From NCBI GenBank assembly GCA_964023275.1, contig OZ029927.1, forward strand, positions 20,450,762-20,514,761: DNA of 64,000 nt. The letters are read 5' to 3'. Each line of letters opens with the position of its first letter. The stretch's first letter is position 1. Under the pieces are notes generated by a model. The model saw nothing but the letters and a program-made list of their open reading frames with translations. It was not told the DNA's origin and searched no databases. Made by a program: the position numbers and the translations under genes. Origin of the DNA: Norana najaformis. Its lineage: Eukaryota > Annelida > Clitellata > Crassiclitellata > Hormogastridae. Positions 33,301 to 46,055 of the stretch are shown here, in pieces.

Positions 33301-36300
33301 ACACAGGATAAGAGCAAATGGTGGCCTTGCAACTGCAACAACAGTTACCCGGTTGTCTGCCAAACAGGTTTGTTCTACGGAATCACTGTATCGTACTATT
33401 TACATATTCTGTCTAAAACCAGTATTGAGTCTACGGTATGGATTTGGGAGATCCAATTTATCAAAGTTTCACCTAGACCCAAATTTTATGTGCTAGAATG
33501 TATGTCTGTACAAAAACAAAGTCTGTGTGTATGCATCTACAGCATGTCTGTAAGTATATATAGGTGTGTATGCATGCAGATACGTATGTACGTACGTATG
33601 CATGTGTGTGTATGTATGTGTGTACGTATGTATGTATGTAGTGTGCATGTATTTACGTAAGTATGCATGCGTGCATGTATGTACGTATATATATACGCAT
33701 GTTTGTTTGTATTTATGTATGACTTGTACGTATGTAAGTATGTATGTTTCTATCTATGTACGTGAGTATGTATGTATACGTACACATACGTAGGTAACTA
33801 GTTATTTGTATAACGTTGTTAATTAAAGATCTCTATAAGGCGCCTAATTACTTAATATACTGCGTCACCTGATGTGTTCATAGATGCCTTTTGATAAATA
33901 TATCGAAACCTTCCCACATCCAGCTGCATGTGTAAGTGTAATAGTCTGGAAATTTATGTTATGACTATTTATGCTAAAGCGGTAGCAGACAGAAACTGTG
34001 TGGCGTTGAAAAAGCTTTCATTGTCACATGCCGAAAGATAGTTTTGTCTAATTACTTTAAAAGACCAAATATTGTCTGGCTATAGGCTACAACAACTGTG
34101 CCTTGCTACTACACAATTGGTATCGAAGAACGACTCAGTTGCATTAGTATGTACATGTAGTATTTTCATACATTAATTTTAACAGTGAAAGCGTGGTCAT
34201 TAAGTGAGACTGAATGAACTTTTGGCTGCAGCACAAACACAACAACCGCAGTCACGTGACTGTAGTCTCAAGGCAATGAATTGTTTCTTTCACGATGAGC
34301 CGCTCAGCGCTCGTCTAAGATAATATATATCACCGTAAGTTTTCTCGTGGCAAAAGTCGACCGACTATTCTGCTCTGAATAGTTTCATGCGCATTTCTCA
34401 TTTGAATGATCCGGTAAACTGCCCATGGATGGTAACACTTGAAGTTGTAACTATTTTCCAGCAGAAGAAAAATCGGACACATCGACTTCAGCAGCTGTCC
34501 CCCTTTCTGTTCGCTCAACTACCACATCCCGCCGTTTATCGTCGTCATCATCTAGTGTGACTAGTACTACTACAACCATCAAGACTACTACAGCCCCTAC
34601 AACTACCAAGACTACAGTATCCCCTACAACTTCCAAGACTACTATAACCCTTATAACTGTCAAGACGGCTTCAGCTACTTTTACGACTTGCACATCGCCA
34701 AAAAATTCGTCTGAGGTTCAAAGAACTGGTATTGCGCAGGCGGCGTTATCCTCAAAAGGTATTGGATGAATATCAAAATTGCCTGCCCTTTTCTCGTCGC
34801 CTTTATTATTACTTGTGAACGGGGGAACTAATTCCCAATATCGGAAAACGTAGAAATAAATTTAGAAATATTATCGAAAGTAGAACCGCAGCATTGCTGA
34901 TCTCCGATAAAACTACAGTTCCACATACAACATGACCACATTTCGGAAATGTTTCTATCGAGGCGTGTTCATTCAGCAATTCTTCGTCCTGCTGTGCAAT
35001 CCGTCGTTGGCCAAGGCTATTTATGCCGTTGTTTGGTTGCTTTGTTAAGTTTATTCATCGGCCAAATGATCCTCTATTCATTTGATTCGACTCCAATGCG
35101 AATTAAAATAACAATGAGAACTTTTCTGTTACAATATTCTTCCTCCCCATGCCGTCCATCACTTTATTTTTGACTGCATAGGTGAATCTGGAATCTGATT
35201 TTGCTTAGAAGCAACCATCGTTGGGCATTATGTTAGCGGAACTATAGATGTTTCCGGATTCGATTAGAGTGGATTAACAGTCGTAGTTCATGTGGCAATG
35301 AGAGAATACTTAAAGAGGCATATAAGTGCAATTATGTTATGTCATTGTACTGTATATTATTTTATTACATTGTAATGAGCGGCATTGCATTGTATTGTAT
35401 TGTTATATATTGTATAGATGAACATCACAACATTCCATATTAACACACCCGTTACATTAAGCTACACATTCGCTCTGCCCTAGACAACATGTGGTCGGCT
35501 ACGTTGCCTTATATATTCCGCTGCACTGCTCTGCACTGGTATAACAAAGGACGTGTTTCAATTGTTTTTGTAGAACTTTTCGAGGTGTTCCTCATGAAAG
35601 AAACTCTCATAATCGTTTTGCTATTCGTCGCAGTTGTTTTCATTGTCGTAGCTGTAATAGTTGTCCTCCGAAAGCGCAAAAAGTAAGTAGTTACAATCGC
35701 AGGAATGCGTATTTACGTAATCTTGTCTATTATTAAAACCGTTATTGAATTCAAAACAGTGGTCCATGTTTCAGTAGTTGCCGGGGCCAAATCTTAAATA
35801 GTGAATACTCAGTCCTTCGTGTTCCACTTTTCCACATCGACAACGCAGGTACTCTGCTGTTCAATTGTAGCTTCTGTAAAGTTTTTACCTGGGTGGTTTG
35901 AAAGCCAAACGCAGAATTCGCTTCCTTTATCCTGTCTGGCAACAGGCTGAAGCCCACCTTTGAAACCAGAAACTTGATTCAGAATGCGACTTATAGGACA
36001 GATTAGTGTAGCAGCTAAAATTGTTTTTCTCTAATATTTACCAGTCGTTACTCACAGCCATTGTCAGTCTAAACGTTGAACGACGGAAAACCACTGAAAG
36101 AAGTAGAGAATTATACTATTTACGTTTCTACAAATCAGCACAATTGTCGTTTCGCTAATTTGTCAAATTACATGAAGCGAAAGCGAACATGAAAACCCAA
36201 AACTAGTAGTAAAGCGATTCGTGTCGTATGTTTTACGAACCACATCATTAACCGCAACTAAAGTACAGTTGCTTTTCCAATGTAGGTCCACGTTCTTTGG

Positions 36301-36617
36301 GCCCACAGTGGAAAGAAATGTATTCCTTTCTCACGAACTGCTGACACTGCACTATTCATGGTTTATGTAGCGCTAGACGTAATGAAGAATCATACTTGAA
36401 GAAGACTAAGCAACAAAGTGAATCGCCCTCATCGGTTTACGAAACCCTGGTTCCTCACAATGGACCGTCAGATGGTACTGTTCCGCCCGATAACACTATC
36501 TACGCCGAGTTGGAACTGACTCAATGGCCAACGCCTTCCAACAATACTATCTACGCCAACGTTCAGCCCACAGGCGAGCCGGTGAAATGGGCAAAAGCGT
36601 CGTCTACGCCGATTTAG
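30354..36617 (+). CDS. Gene 4: complete two-CTLD receptor with mucin stalk and truncated ITIM tail
   Basis: There are eight exons: 30354-30399, 30890-31231, 31559-31681, 32288-32509, 33185-33367, 34462-34758, 35550-35682 and 36371-36617. They total 1593 nt, giving 530 aa with GT/AG introns throughout. The order is signal peptide, CTLD1 (two exons, with [19 protein letters not shown] and HYICEYS), CTLD2 (two exons, with [21 protein letters not shown] and VVCQT), a Thr-rich stalk of about 99 aa, a TM helix ending RKRKK-like, and a tail with SVYETL, NTIYAEL and NTIYANV. Neither CTLD shows an EPN, QPD or WND calcium-sugar motif, so protein-ligand binding is more likely than classical sugar binding. 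CTLD2 has Tyr where genes 5 and 6 have Cys in the GHVCET region. A one-base deletion in the last exon ends the tail early. Confidence 0.82.
33560..33795. repeat. TATG/TACG array in gene 4 intron
   Basis: Degenerate (TATG)n with TACG, TGTG and TATC variants, about 190 bp after CTLD2b. Long openings on both strands are repeat artefacts. Confidence 0.85.
36371..36617 (+). CDS. Gene 4 cytoplasmic exon, frameshift-truncated tail
   Basis: The exon encodes about 82 residues with SVYETL, NTIYAEL and NTIYANV. After the sequence TGEPV a one-base deletion, relative to genes 1 and 2, moves the frame. The protein then ends in WAKASSTPI, removing the fourth motif (VVYADL) and the distal tail. Homologous distal sequence, now out of frame, runs on to 37042. 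Gene 5 carries the same lesion. Confidence 0.72.
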
Positions 36618-38760
36618 ACTTTCCGCAAGAAATCCAGCCATAGCCAAAGAATGTTGGCAAAATAGCCGCCTGTCTCAGTCCTATTTATTCCACGCCCTGC
36701 TTGTCACCCACTTCATACATCAGCACAGTGTATGCCGAACCCTTCAAACCAGAGAAACCAAACATAACAACTAGACCTGTTTTCACCAAGAATGCTGTTG
36801 CTGATTAACAAGATATATACTCCTTGGCTTCTCTAATCCCATTTCACGATCCCAATGTGTTTTATTCAGCATCTAATATGCCAAGAAAAGCATCTACACA
36901 AATGAGTAAAGGAGTTCAGGATGCGGGTCGTAACAATCTAGAAGCCTATAAAGTAAAACATCCAGCAGCAAATCGAGGTACTGGTCCACAGGATGAAAAT
37001 GCAATTTATGCAGAGCCATGCAAACTGAAAAAGTCGCCTTAACTCTTGTTTACAACTCATTATTTGCATGGGCTTGCTTTGGTGCACCATCGCTTGACCA
37101 ATATCCATTCAAGAACATGCCTCGATCATTATGCATGTGTGTATCGATACACTTAATATAGCGCCTTTTAAGTATCTTTCTAAAACGCTGCATACATGGC
37201 TTTCTAACTGATGTAAATATGTGCGTATTAGGGTTGTTTAAGAACGTTTGGTGAACAGAGTATAATGCAACAGTACGTTTATACAACAAAAGACATTAAA
37301 GTCCAACGCAGGAGACGGTAATATGATCTCTAATTGATGTACAGGAACGAGGCGCCTGCGTTGCACCAAACTTCCACTGTTAATATAAATATTTGTCATA
37401 GATGAATATCATATATCATGTTCTGGTACTTATATTATGATGCAAAATATAATGGCATATAATGAGACTTCTGTTAGTCGGTGACAGTAGACAACTTCAT
37501 GTTATCCGAGTATCAGTAATCGAGAACATTAAATATTCGACGAATTTGTGATTGCATGCACTTTTATCTGGTTACAATTAGGAAAGAAAAAACTGAAGTT
37601 GTCTTTTCATCTAATGTTACAATTAACTTCTGTAAAATACTGAGGTGTTGCCTTAAAAATAGAGCTTACTACAAAATAGACTTTGGGTTATATGAACTTA
37701 CAGAAACTTGCGATGTCAATGTAATTCTAAATCTCAGAAATTTCTCCGAGCCATACAACAGCCTCGTCAGTGAGACCAGATTAAATACCGGAGCTATACC
37801 TATTCTAATCTAATGACTTCTATTGCGCCGTTATCATAATGCTCAAGGTATCAATCGATGTTCGCTTTAAGTCAAAATCTCAGTAAAAATATCATTTACC
37901 GTTGGAGACGTCCCCTCGAATTCTTATAAAAGCCTCAATAGCCAGGTTATTTGGTAAAATCTGTCTAGGGATCACAGAAGATCGCCTTACGAATAGCTTT
38001 TGTAAAAGTTGAGTCTCTGAAATCCAACTCATTGTAATGCAACCAGGATATATTATTGTCTGCTCTACTCGAGAGTGGTTTATTTTGTAATTTCGGTTAA
38101 TGTTAAACCCGAGCCGAATGCGCCTTTATAGACAGTATCTGGAATCTAATATATGCCTCATCGGAATTTACCTCGGGTCTACGTGAAACCTCCATCTCAT
38201 GTCACAAGGGGCATTACTGCTCGTCTCTCGCAATAACTACTGAATACGGATATATTCATGCATCAATATGGGCCTATAAATATGCATGAAAGTATTTGTG
38301 GAGTGCCTTTATTCTCATGAAGTTTCACTCTTAAATTTCTTTCTCCTCGGCTGAGATTTAGGAAGACTTATCCAAGGTTTTACATTACTACATTTCATGT
38401 TTGAGAGTTGTGATTTCTAAAGCCATGTTATGACCCGGTGAAGCAAATTGTAAGCCAATCATATGTGTTATTTCCAGGAGAGCGCTGTAGTAGGCCTACC
38501 CTATGTAACCCCACTTTTGAACTGGGTACCATAGCCCCTACTTAATAAAATAGTGAATAAACATTAAGTTTAGTATGAGCCTGATGAATCTGAACTCCTA
38601 AAGCGGTGAAGATTGTGCACTGTATGTGGAGGAGTGTGAAGTTGAGTTTGATGGCAATTACTCGTTTTAAACGTAACAGTTAAAACCGAAACAGTGCATT
38701 TTTATCATTATGCTGTATCTTTCAATTCTCAGTTCTAAGCAATCTACATATCTTATATAT
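36618..38760. repeat. 3' flank of gene 4
   Basis: Out-of-frame distal tail homology to 37042, ATTAAA at 37295, then the duplicated flank. An open frame at 37556-37813 (LNLRNFSEPYNSLV) has a counterpart at 49910-50170, but it is interrupted in units 1-3 and lacks a recognisable domain. Confidence 0.45.
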
Positions 38761-39795
38761 GCAAAGCCTTATTTTCGACTACCTTCATTCTTCTCTTACC
38801 ACATCTCTTTTCCTCGGTCAGAGTTCAATGACCATACACACAGGTCAAGAGAGTGTTACGCTATACAAACTCTGGTCACTGGAATAACTTAAGGTCAGGT
38901 CACAGCGCTATAAGTTCTGACAAGTAGCGGCGCATAGATAGAGCTGTGTTGGAGATGTATGTATGCCAATAAGTATCTGGCTATTCGTATAGCGCCGTTT
39001 AAGAACCTCACAAAAGCGGTAAACGGGTATCCATGCCGTGTTCTCCAAGCCTCTGGCTACCATCATTGTTCACTCATCCATGCAGGAAGAACGAAACCAC
39101 TCCAACGTTTCCACAACAGACAACAGAGGCTAAGCACTTCTCTATAAAAAACTGTAGAACTCATGGCCGAAAATATCAAATGACGATACAAATTTGAATA
39201 ATTTCCAACAATGAGAGGATTTAGCCGATTTTTGACATACTCCTGCTGTAAATACTTTTTCAAGTGATGTAATGTACGTGTTGGTGGGGTCAACTACACT
39301 GGCAGCTATACCAAGTGGTTGATACACTACATAAAATACAAATTTCCATTTTGACATCTTGAAAAAGACAGATGGATTCTGATTTTCATCGGATTACATG
39401 CTTATATCATTTCCTCTGTTTCATCTAGTTCACATTGCACGCATCGTATTGTAACGTAAATATCAGAAATAAAATTCGTGAGCGAAATAAAAGTTGCAAC
39501 ATTCAGGACAGTTTATTAACCGGAGCTTAATTAAACTAAATGCCTAAAATTGCTTACACGGTGTAATAATATTGCTTGAAGTTCCATTAAACTCTAACAT
39601 TTTCACATTAAATTTTTGGTATCTCATGGGTTGCGATTTGACACATACTGAGAGGAGGTGATTGAATGGATTGGTGATAGATTGGACACATACTGAGAGA
39701 TATCATAGAGTGAATAATGGAGGGAAAGAAAAGAAGAGGAAGACCTAGACAAATGGATTGGTGTGATGTGTATATTCCACAGCAAGAGAATGATC
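38761..39795. other. Unit 4-specific insert
   Basis: About 1 kb with no match in the equivalent position of other units. It carries a dispersed AGCGCC/AAGCGG-type repeat near 38970-39020 and the RT relic at 39688-39771. It ends exactly at the GATCTTTCCATATA junction. No gene is seen. Confidence 0.45.
39688..39771 (+). mobile_element. Short RT C-terminal relic
   Basis: The + strand reads IGHILRDIIE, a stop, then IMEGKKRRGRPRQMDWCDV. The G-H-I-L-R and EGKRxRGRPR pattern is typical of the very C-terminus of several non-LTR reverse transcriptases. Only about 28 codons remain. Confidence 0.5.
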
Positions 39796-41223
39796 TTTCC
39801 ATATAGTGCACGCAAAGGGACAACCAGTTCACCCTCAGCATGGGTGCTGTATGATTGAAGTGACAGTCACCCTTCCTCTTGCTCCCTTCTTTCTTTGGTT
39901 TATCTCTTTCCTCCCCTAACCTTACGCCACTGAGTTTTTTTAAATTTATTTCACATATCAGTATAACTTGGAAATAGTGACCGTGTCCTGTATTAGCCAG
40001 TAGGTTACATCCGACTCGTGTTGCACTGTATTCATAATCTTAGTATCTTGATTGTAAGATGTTTATTTTGATGCACTAAAAAGTTTTGATTGAATAAGAT
40101 ATCGCTTCACGATAGAGATAATAAGAGTGAATGTAAATGTTGACGGTTTTTATAGCAACCGTATGGCCTTGATCCTGCTCATCTTAATGAATTTATCTGG
40201 TGAGATCTTTCACCACCGCCTCCCGTTTGAATGTTCTCCACATCATTTAAGGTCCCCGTGTACGGATCGTGTATGTGGACGATTTCGTATGGTAACCGTT
40301 TAGACTCGACTGCTCCTATGAATTTATCGGATCATATCGTTTACCACCGCTTCAGTTCGAAAGTTTGTATGGGTGCTGATCAACTCTTATGTCTCTGTGC
40401 ACAGACCACGGTAAATGTAAATGTACACCATTTTCTATAGTGACCGTACGGCTCGACCCTGCTCATTTTTGAATTAATTCATGGGAGTGAGATCCTTCAC
40501 CACCGCTACCCGTTTGAATGGGCACCACGCCATTAAATGTCCCCGTGCACGGAACAATAGGCCAGTTAAGAATTTATCTTAGACCAGCATCGTTCGTACA
40601 TGGGCACCTAAATGATGCGCCTTGCAAGATAAGATCGTTGAAAAGAAGAGTTGAGGCTGTACGGTCGATAAAATAGGCAGGTCATAGCACAAAGACCCAG
40701 TGGCTATGCATAACTTCTTCATCGTGAAGAGATTAGTTATGGCTGGGTTTATGTTAGTGCAGTTTGTACAATTTCATTACGTACGGCAGAGGATGAGGGT
40801 CTCATTAGACCCAATGAGGTCAGATGACTGACATGGTAGCCGATCGTTTCAGCGCTCGCTTTACAACGCGGAATGTGCGGGTTAAAGATTCCTCTAAAGG
40901 GGTCAATGAGTGTGGACAATGATAATAATTGTAATATTAATAAAAGAATTAATAATTTAATAGTGCGTCTGTTACTGATAATATTGAACATTACTACCAC
41001 AACTCTTACTGCAACTACTACGACTACAACCACTGCTACTACTACCACTACCACTACCACTACTACCACTATCACTACAACAACCACTACTTCTACAACT
41101 ACTACTATAACTAATAATAATAATAATAATTTATATATCATGTATACATCAGGTAAACAAAGAGCAGTAATACTACAGATAATAATAATTCAGCACCAGT
41201 ACCTCCTTCTATATTATGAAATG

Positions 41224-41257
<34 letters not shown>

Positions 41258-42474
41258 TTAATAATAATAATAATAATAATAACAACAATAATAATAATAA
41301 TAACAATAATAATTATTATTATAATAATTATAATATACATACATACATACATACTTACAATATGAGCAAAAAGCATTCATGCAAATACAAGAAACATACG
41401 CTTCGAAGCCTCCTTTAGTCATGACTTACTTGTGAGGGTGTTATTGTCAAGGATTTTAAAAAATGATTGGCTTCTTGGGTGGGGAACGTTTTCCGCATTT
41501 AAATGGACATTGTTTTAAAAAAAAATGGTGTACCGAGAGAAAATTCGTCACATCAACAAATTTTAATAGGCCTGTCAAAAGAGTCAGCTATGACTAGGGA
41601 CAGATGATGGGTCATTCATAACTCGCCTCCTTCAATAATACGAGATGGATGCGGGTTCTTAGGTACAAGGATATGTTGGCTGGAGTGCAAACACGACTAC
41701 AGCAGACTTACAACTCGAAAATCTTTCCTTGCGGGTATCTTGCTAGGTACATAAGTTAACAACTTCACATGTCGTTTTGGGATTCGAAGCCCTTGTACAG
41801 ATTTCAAAGGTAAAATGTACATTATTCAATGTTCTACAGTGCCATCCCCAGCTCAGCTCAATAAGGAAGTAACAGTGCTCACTACAGATATATCTCTTTG
41901 TTGCACTACTCCAAATTCATGCAACACACTATAGTATATAAGTGATAATGACCCCCTTAAATTTGGTTCATTCGGACGCGCTTCGTTTACTGCAACTCCA
42001 TACCATAGTAGCCCGACCCAAGTTCAGAATCCATCAGCTTCATTCTATCCTCAACTGTTCCAATAAACAGTAAAATAGTGAACAGCTGTAACACAGGCTT
42101 ACACGCTAGTAAGTCCTGCGTACTGTAGATCTTAACTGTGAGCCAACGGATAAATGGTTTAAGCGTGTTAAAATCAAGATGCTCCAGAATCCGATCCAAC
42201 ACCCGCATATGAAAACAGCGAAAGACATACATGCTACATCCTGCTAATTGACGCTTACCAGATAGCCGTGTATAAACGGTGGTGGTGTGGGTTCACTGGG
42301 CAGAATAGGACGCAGAAACTACGTCAAATGCGCAAGGGAAATTAAAGCTGTTGTAGCACTTTACAAATCGCGTTATAAATAGCCAGTGTGAGCCTATTTG
42401 CTAAAACGGTGTTGCATATTAGACCGAAGTGGATATGTAACTAACCTAGTAATGTTCAAAGGACAGATAAAGAA
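39796..42474. repeat. Intergenic repeat block upstream of gene 5
   Basis: Two main copies of the 125-bp module (about 40147-40262 and 40432-40555), an (ACT)/(ACC) array at 40985-41118 and an (AAT) array at 41222-41337. The rest is collinear with the other upstream blocks. Confidence 0.5.
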
Positions 42475-43104
42475 TACGAACAGTTTATGAATTCTTCATC
42501 TTTGTAAAGAGTTCTCGCTTGTCCAGAATCGTTCAGCTTCATTTAGCCGTTTGAAGATCCAACAATGGAACAATTGTTGTTGCGGTTGCTGCTTGTTGCC
42601 TTTTATGCAGGCAAATGAATACGTTTCTCTGAAGTTCTTATTTGTGAAAAACATTAATAAAAATCAATGCTCCTACTCTGCAAGTATTGAACTTCTCCTT
42701 AGGATGTAGGCCTACAGTAATGCTACATGAAGCATTTGAAGCCGCCGTCAGTGGTAAACAGAAGATGTGCAAGTATTATAGATGGTTCATTCTGCCATTC
42801 AACTGAAACATACTACTATGGTTTATATCTCCTTAAGCCTAGCACTTATATAACGAAGCATAGAGCAACTGAGATATTTATGCGCGAAGACTTTACATTG
42901 TGTGTATGACTTTCAATCCAGGAAGAAATATTGTATACTTGCCGAAAACGTCAACTTTGATGGAAAATGCCAGTTTTTGATTTGACTTTCTATCTAAGTT
43001 TTCTAGGGCTGGGTTTTGAAAATAGGGAAATGGGCAAAAAGAGGCCTGAGGGTACGATAATTTGGAATTTATATGCTACTTAATAATATTTTTTGTTCAT
43101 GCAT

Positions 43105-43455
43105 GGTCATGGCTGACATTAGATGTGGTGCTGTCCGAGAACATACCTAAAGGAACATATAACATATCTTTATGTTACGACAAAAGCTCTGGAGAGACTT
43201 GCTTCACGACATTTTTTGACAACAATAGTCGCCCAGTGCGTAAGAATTTCACAGCTGCCAAGGACTGGTGTAAAACCAATGTCTCCAACTCCTCTTTAAT
43301 CATCATCAATAGCATAGAAGACCAACGAACTGTCGAGAGTTTTATAGTAAGACAAGCATTGATGAATGAGACAATTCCTACGGACGCACGAAAACTCTCG
43401 GCAAGAGAACGCCTTGAATGGTCATGGGTAAATGGTCACCGAATAATACCAAAAG
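43105..43455 (+). pseudogene. Gene 5 CTLD1a exon with destroyed acceptor
   Basis: The coding part is open and well conserved ([22 protein letters not shown]), with three extra codons relative to genes 4 and 6. The acceptor that reads TTCATGCAG in genes 4 and 6 reads TTCATGCAT here, and I found no in-phase substitute AG nearby. The matching donor after exon 1 is GC (42611-42612). Confidence 0.65.
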
Positions 43456-44504
43456 GTAATAATAACGAATTTTTTTAGTTGAGCACCTCACTAACTTCAT
43501 GTGGATTTCCACAATTTTGCGTCATTACAATTTACTTCTTGAATGCATTTATTCTGACGTATGTGTATTTAATAATTTCTTTTTGGAAAATACTGAGTAG
43601 CTTTAGTTCCACTTGGCGGTCGATTTTTTGCAAAATGTTGTGAAATTAAAACTTTGTTTGAATCCTCTCCATTCCTAATTTCACAGTTTAAATAGGCGAT
43701 ATGAACCACCGAAGTCAAAAGCTGCTTCTTAAATTATTGTCGTTCGACCAACATACTTTGCTAATAATCACTTAGTGTCTTTCAGGGTTCAACAGAGGAC
43801 AAGTACAGAATCATGATGCAGCTGCCGTGTTATTAGAGGCTGGGCAACGAGCGGTCTACGGTGTTGGTGACTTTGAGATCGTGCGCCATTATATTTGCGA
43901 ATATTCAGGTAAATGAATATGAAGCCAAACATAACATTGTTTAACTAATTGTATGTATTAGAACTGGTAGTCGCAGATATAAGCTAATATTATTAGTAAT
44001 AACTATTATTAACTCCGATACTTGATTATCTTATTTTAAAATTAGATAAAAATATTAACATCGCGCCAGTATATTATAAATTCACAAGAAAAGCTTCGTT
44101 TGCGAAGTGAGAAAAGAATAAGTGAAAAGTGCAGATTATATATCATTAGGCGTAAGTCGCTAAGTGTACACTCATGTGAAAGGAACTGGAGCTTCCGCTG
44201 AACCTTTCAAATATCTTAAAATCGCTTAAAAGTGTGTTGCAAGTCTACGTGCAATGCTTGTAAGATGAACTATTATGCATTTCGGATGCGTATTCGTGAT
44301 TTAAAGTGGTTAAAGTGTGACAATGTGTTGGCCTGCACATTATTGCTAAGAGTTTATGTTTGGGTGCATGTTTTCTGTAATCCTCGAATTCCATCCCTGC
44401 AAATGAAAGAATCCAAGCTAAAGATCCCTGAACGGGCGGCAAATAATTTAATTGGGTATTAATGTTCGTACTTGAACAGAGATTAGATATAAGTTCTATT
44501 GTAG

Positions 44505-44729
44505 ACTCGAAACGAAACTTCACCTTCAAACAAAACAACAGGTATTACGTCTAAAATGAGAATACTGCCACTTGGTATGATGCCCGAAATGAATGCTTAC
44601 GACTGGGAGGAGACTTGGCTTCTCTTACGGATCTCGGAAGGATTAATGCAAGTTCATGGCTGAGAGATAACCATCTTAGATATTATTCGATAGGACTTTA
44701 TTGAAATGAGTGGATTTGGAGCAGCACTG
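44505..44729 (+). pseudogene. Gene 5 CTLD2a exon with two in-frame stops
   Basis: Splice sites are present but the frame carries TAA right after RYYV and TGA after IGLY. The surrounding residues ([22 protein letters not shown]) are kept, so the lesions look recent. The exon is phase 1 on both sides and 225 nt long, so skipping it keeps the frame. Confidence 0.68.
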
Positions 44730-45737
44730 GTACGCTATCTCTCCACAATCTATTACTAGAGGATACATGGTGGCACGTAATAGACGTATACGTGCCCCTT
44801 GATTTGCTGATTGATGCATTTGTAAACATGCGATTGAATTCGTTTCTATAAGAAGTTTCTTTAATTTTTCGTCGTTTTAGCTTAAGTTTATCTCTCTAGT
44901 CTTGCTTTCTCGGCTTCAACAACTGGAATCTATTATCAGTCCGTAAATCGGCTTAAGAAGGAAGTTGGAGACGTAGACCTACGCATTTCTAAACTTCCAA
45001 CTGTTAAAAGATAGGCTAATATTCTGCCAAAATGTTTACTCCTAACATTATATAATAATTTCATTGATAATCAAATAGAAACATAATCAAGTGTGAACAT
45101 AGAACCGTACTTGTTAGCGTTATGGTTTTCAGTAGAACAGCAAATCTCTGCAATCACTCATAAGGTGTAAGCCACTATGGTAACATCACTGTATCATATA
45201 ATTTAATAATGGTTACCAAAATTCTCTCCATCTTACAGTTAACGGCTTACTACTTCTAGTTTACTGTCAGTACTGCATGGAAGAGAAGACAACAAAATTG
45301 CGAACAGATTAAAACTACAACCTCAAACAAAAGCAAAAAAACATTATGAAATAATAGATGATTGAAAACGATGTTCAAAGACCCTTTTCTGATTGTTTTT
45401 GTAAAATTAGGCGCTGCAATCAATTATGCAAATTGGGCAGATGGTTATCCCCTTGATTCTGCCGACAAACAATGTATCTGCCTTAGCCGAAACTGCAGCA
45501 GAAGTAACAATGGACACGTGTGTGAAACACTGGATAAAAGGAAATGGTGGGCTTGCAACTGCAACAACAGTTACCCAGTTGTCTGCCAAACAGGTTTGTT
45601 CTACGGAATCACTGTATCTTAATATTTACCTTTTTTCACTAAAACTACGGTATGGTTTTGAGAGTTCCAATTTATCAAAGTTTCGCCCAGACCCAAATTT
45701 TATGTGACAAAATGTATATATGTACAGAAACAATGTA

Positions 45738-46055
45738 AAGTCTGTGTGTACGCATGTATGCATGTGTGTAAGCATATATAGGTGTGTATGCATGCATATA
45801 CATCTGCACGTTCGCATGTGTGTATGAATGTAGTATGTATGTTTGTATGTATGTTTGTATGTATGTATGCACGTATGTTCGTATGTATGTATGTAGTAGG
45901 TATGCATTTGCGCATGCAGGTATGAATGTACATATGTATGTACGTATGTATGTAGGAATGTATGTTTTTATGTACGTACGACTTGTACGCATGTTGGATG
46001 TATGTTTGTGTGTAGGTACGTGAGTTTGTATGCATACGTGCATGTACGTGAGTAT
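45738..46055. repeat. TATG/TACG array in gene 5 intron
   Basis: The longest array of this family in the window. The His-Thr-Tyr-rich openings on the minus strand are not genes. Confidence 0.85.

Noticed and set aside
36400-36560. Interpretation of the tail as an ITAM
   Set aside because: The YxxL/V motifs are separated by about 14-17 residues or more beyond the motif, longer than the 6-12 expected for an ITAM, and each alone fits ITIM or ITSM.
37556-37813. Open frame (LNLRNFSEPYNSLV), also open at 49910-50170
   Set aside because: Interrupted in units 1-3, ends in a repeat-like GCTATACCTAATCTAATC tail, and has no start context or domain; more likely part of a repeat.
45675-46043. His-Thr-Tyr-rich openings on the minus strand (also at 60725-61131 and 10257-10706)
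   Set aside because: They are translations of the TATG/TACG tetranucleotide arrays in introns.
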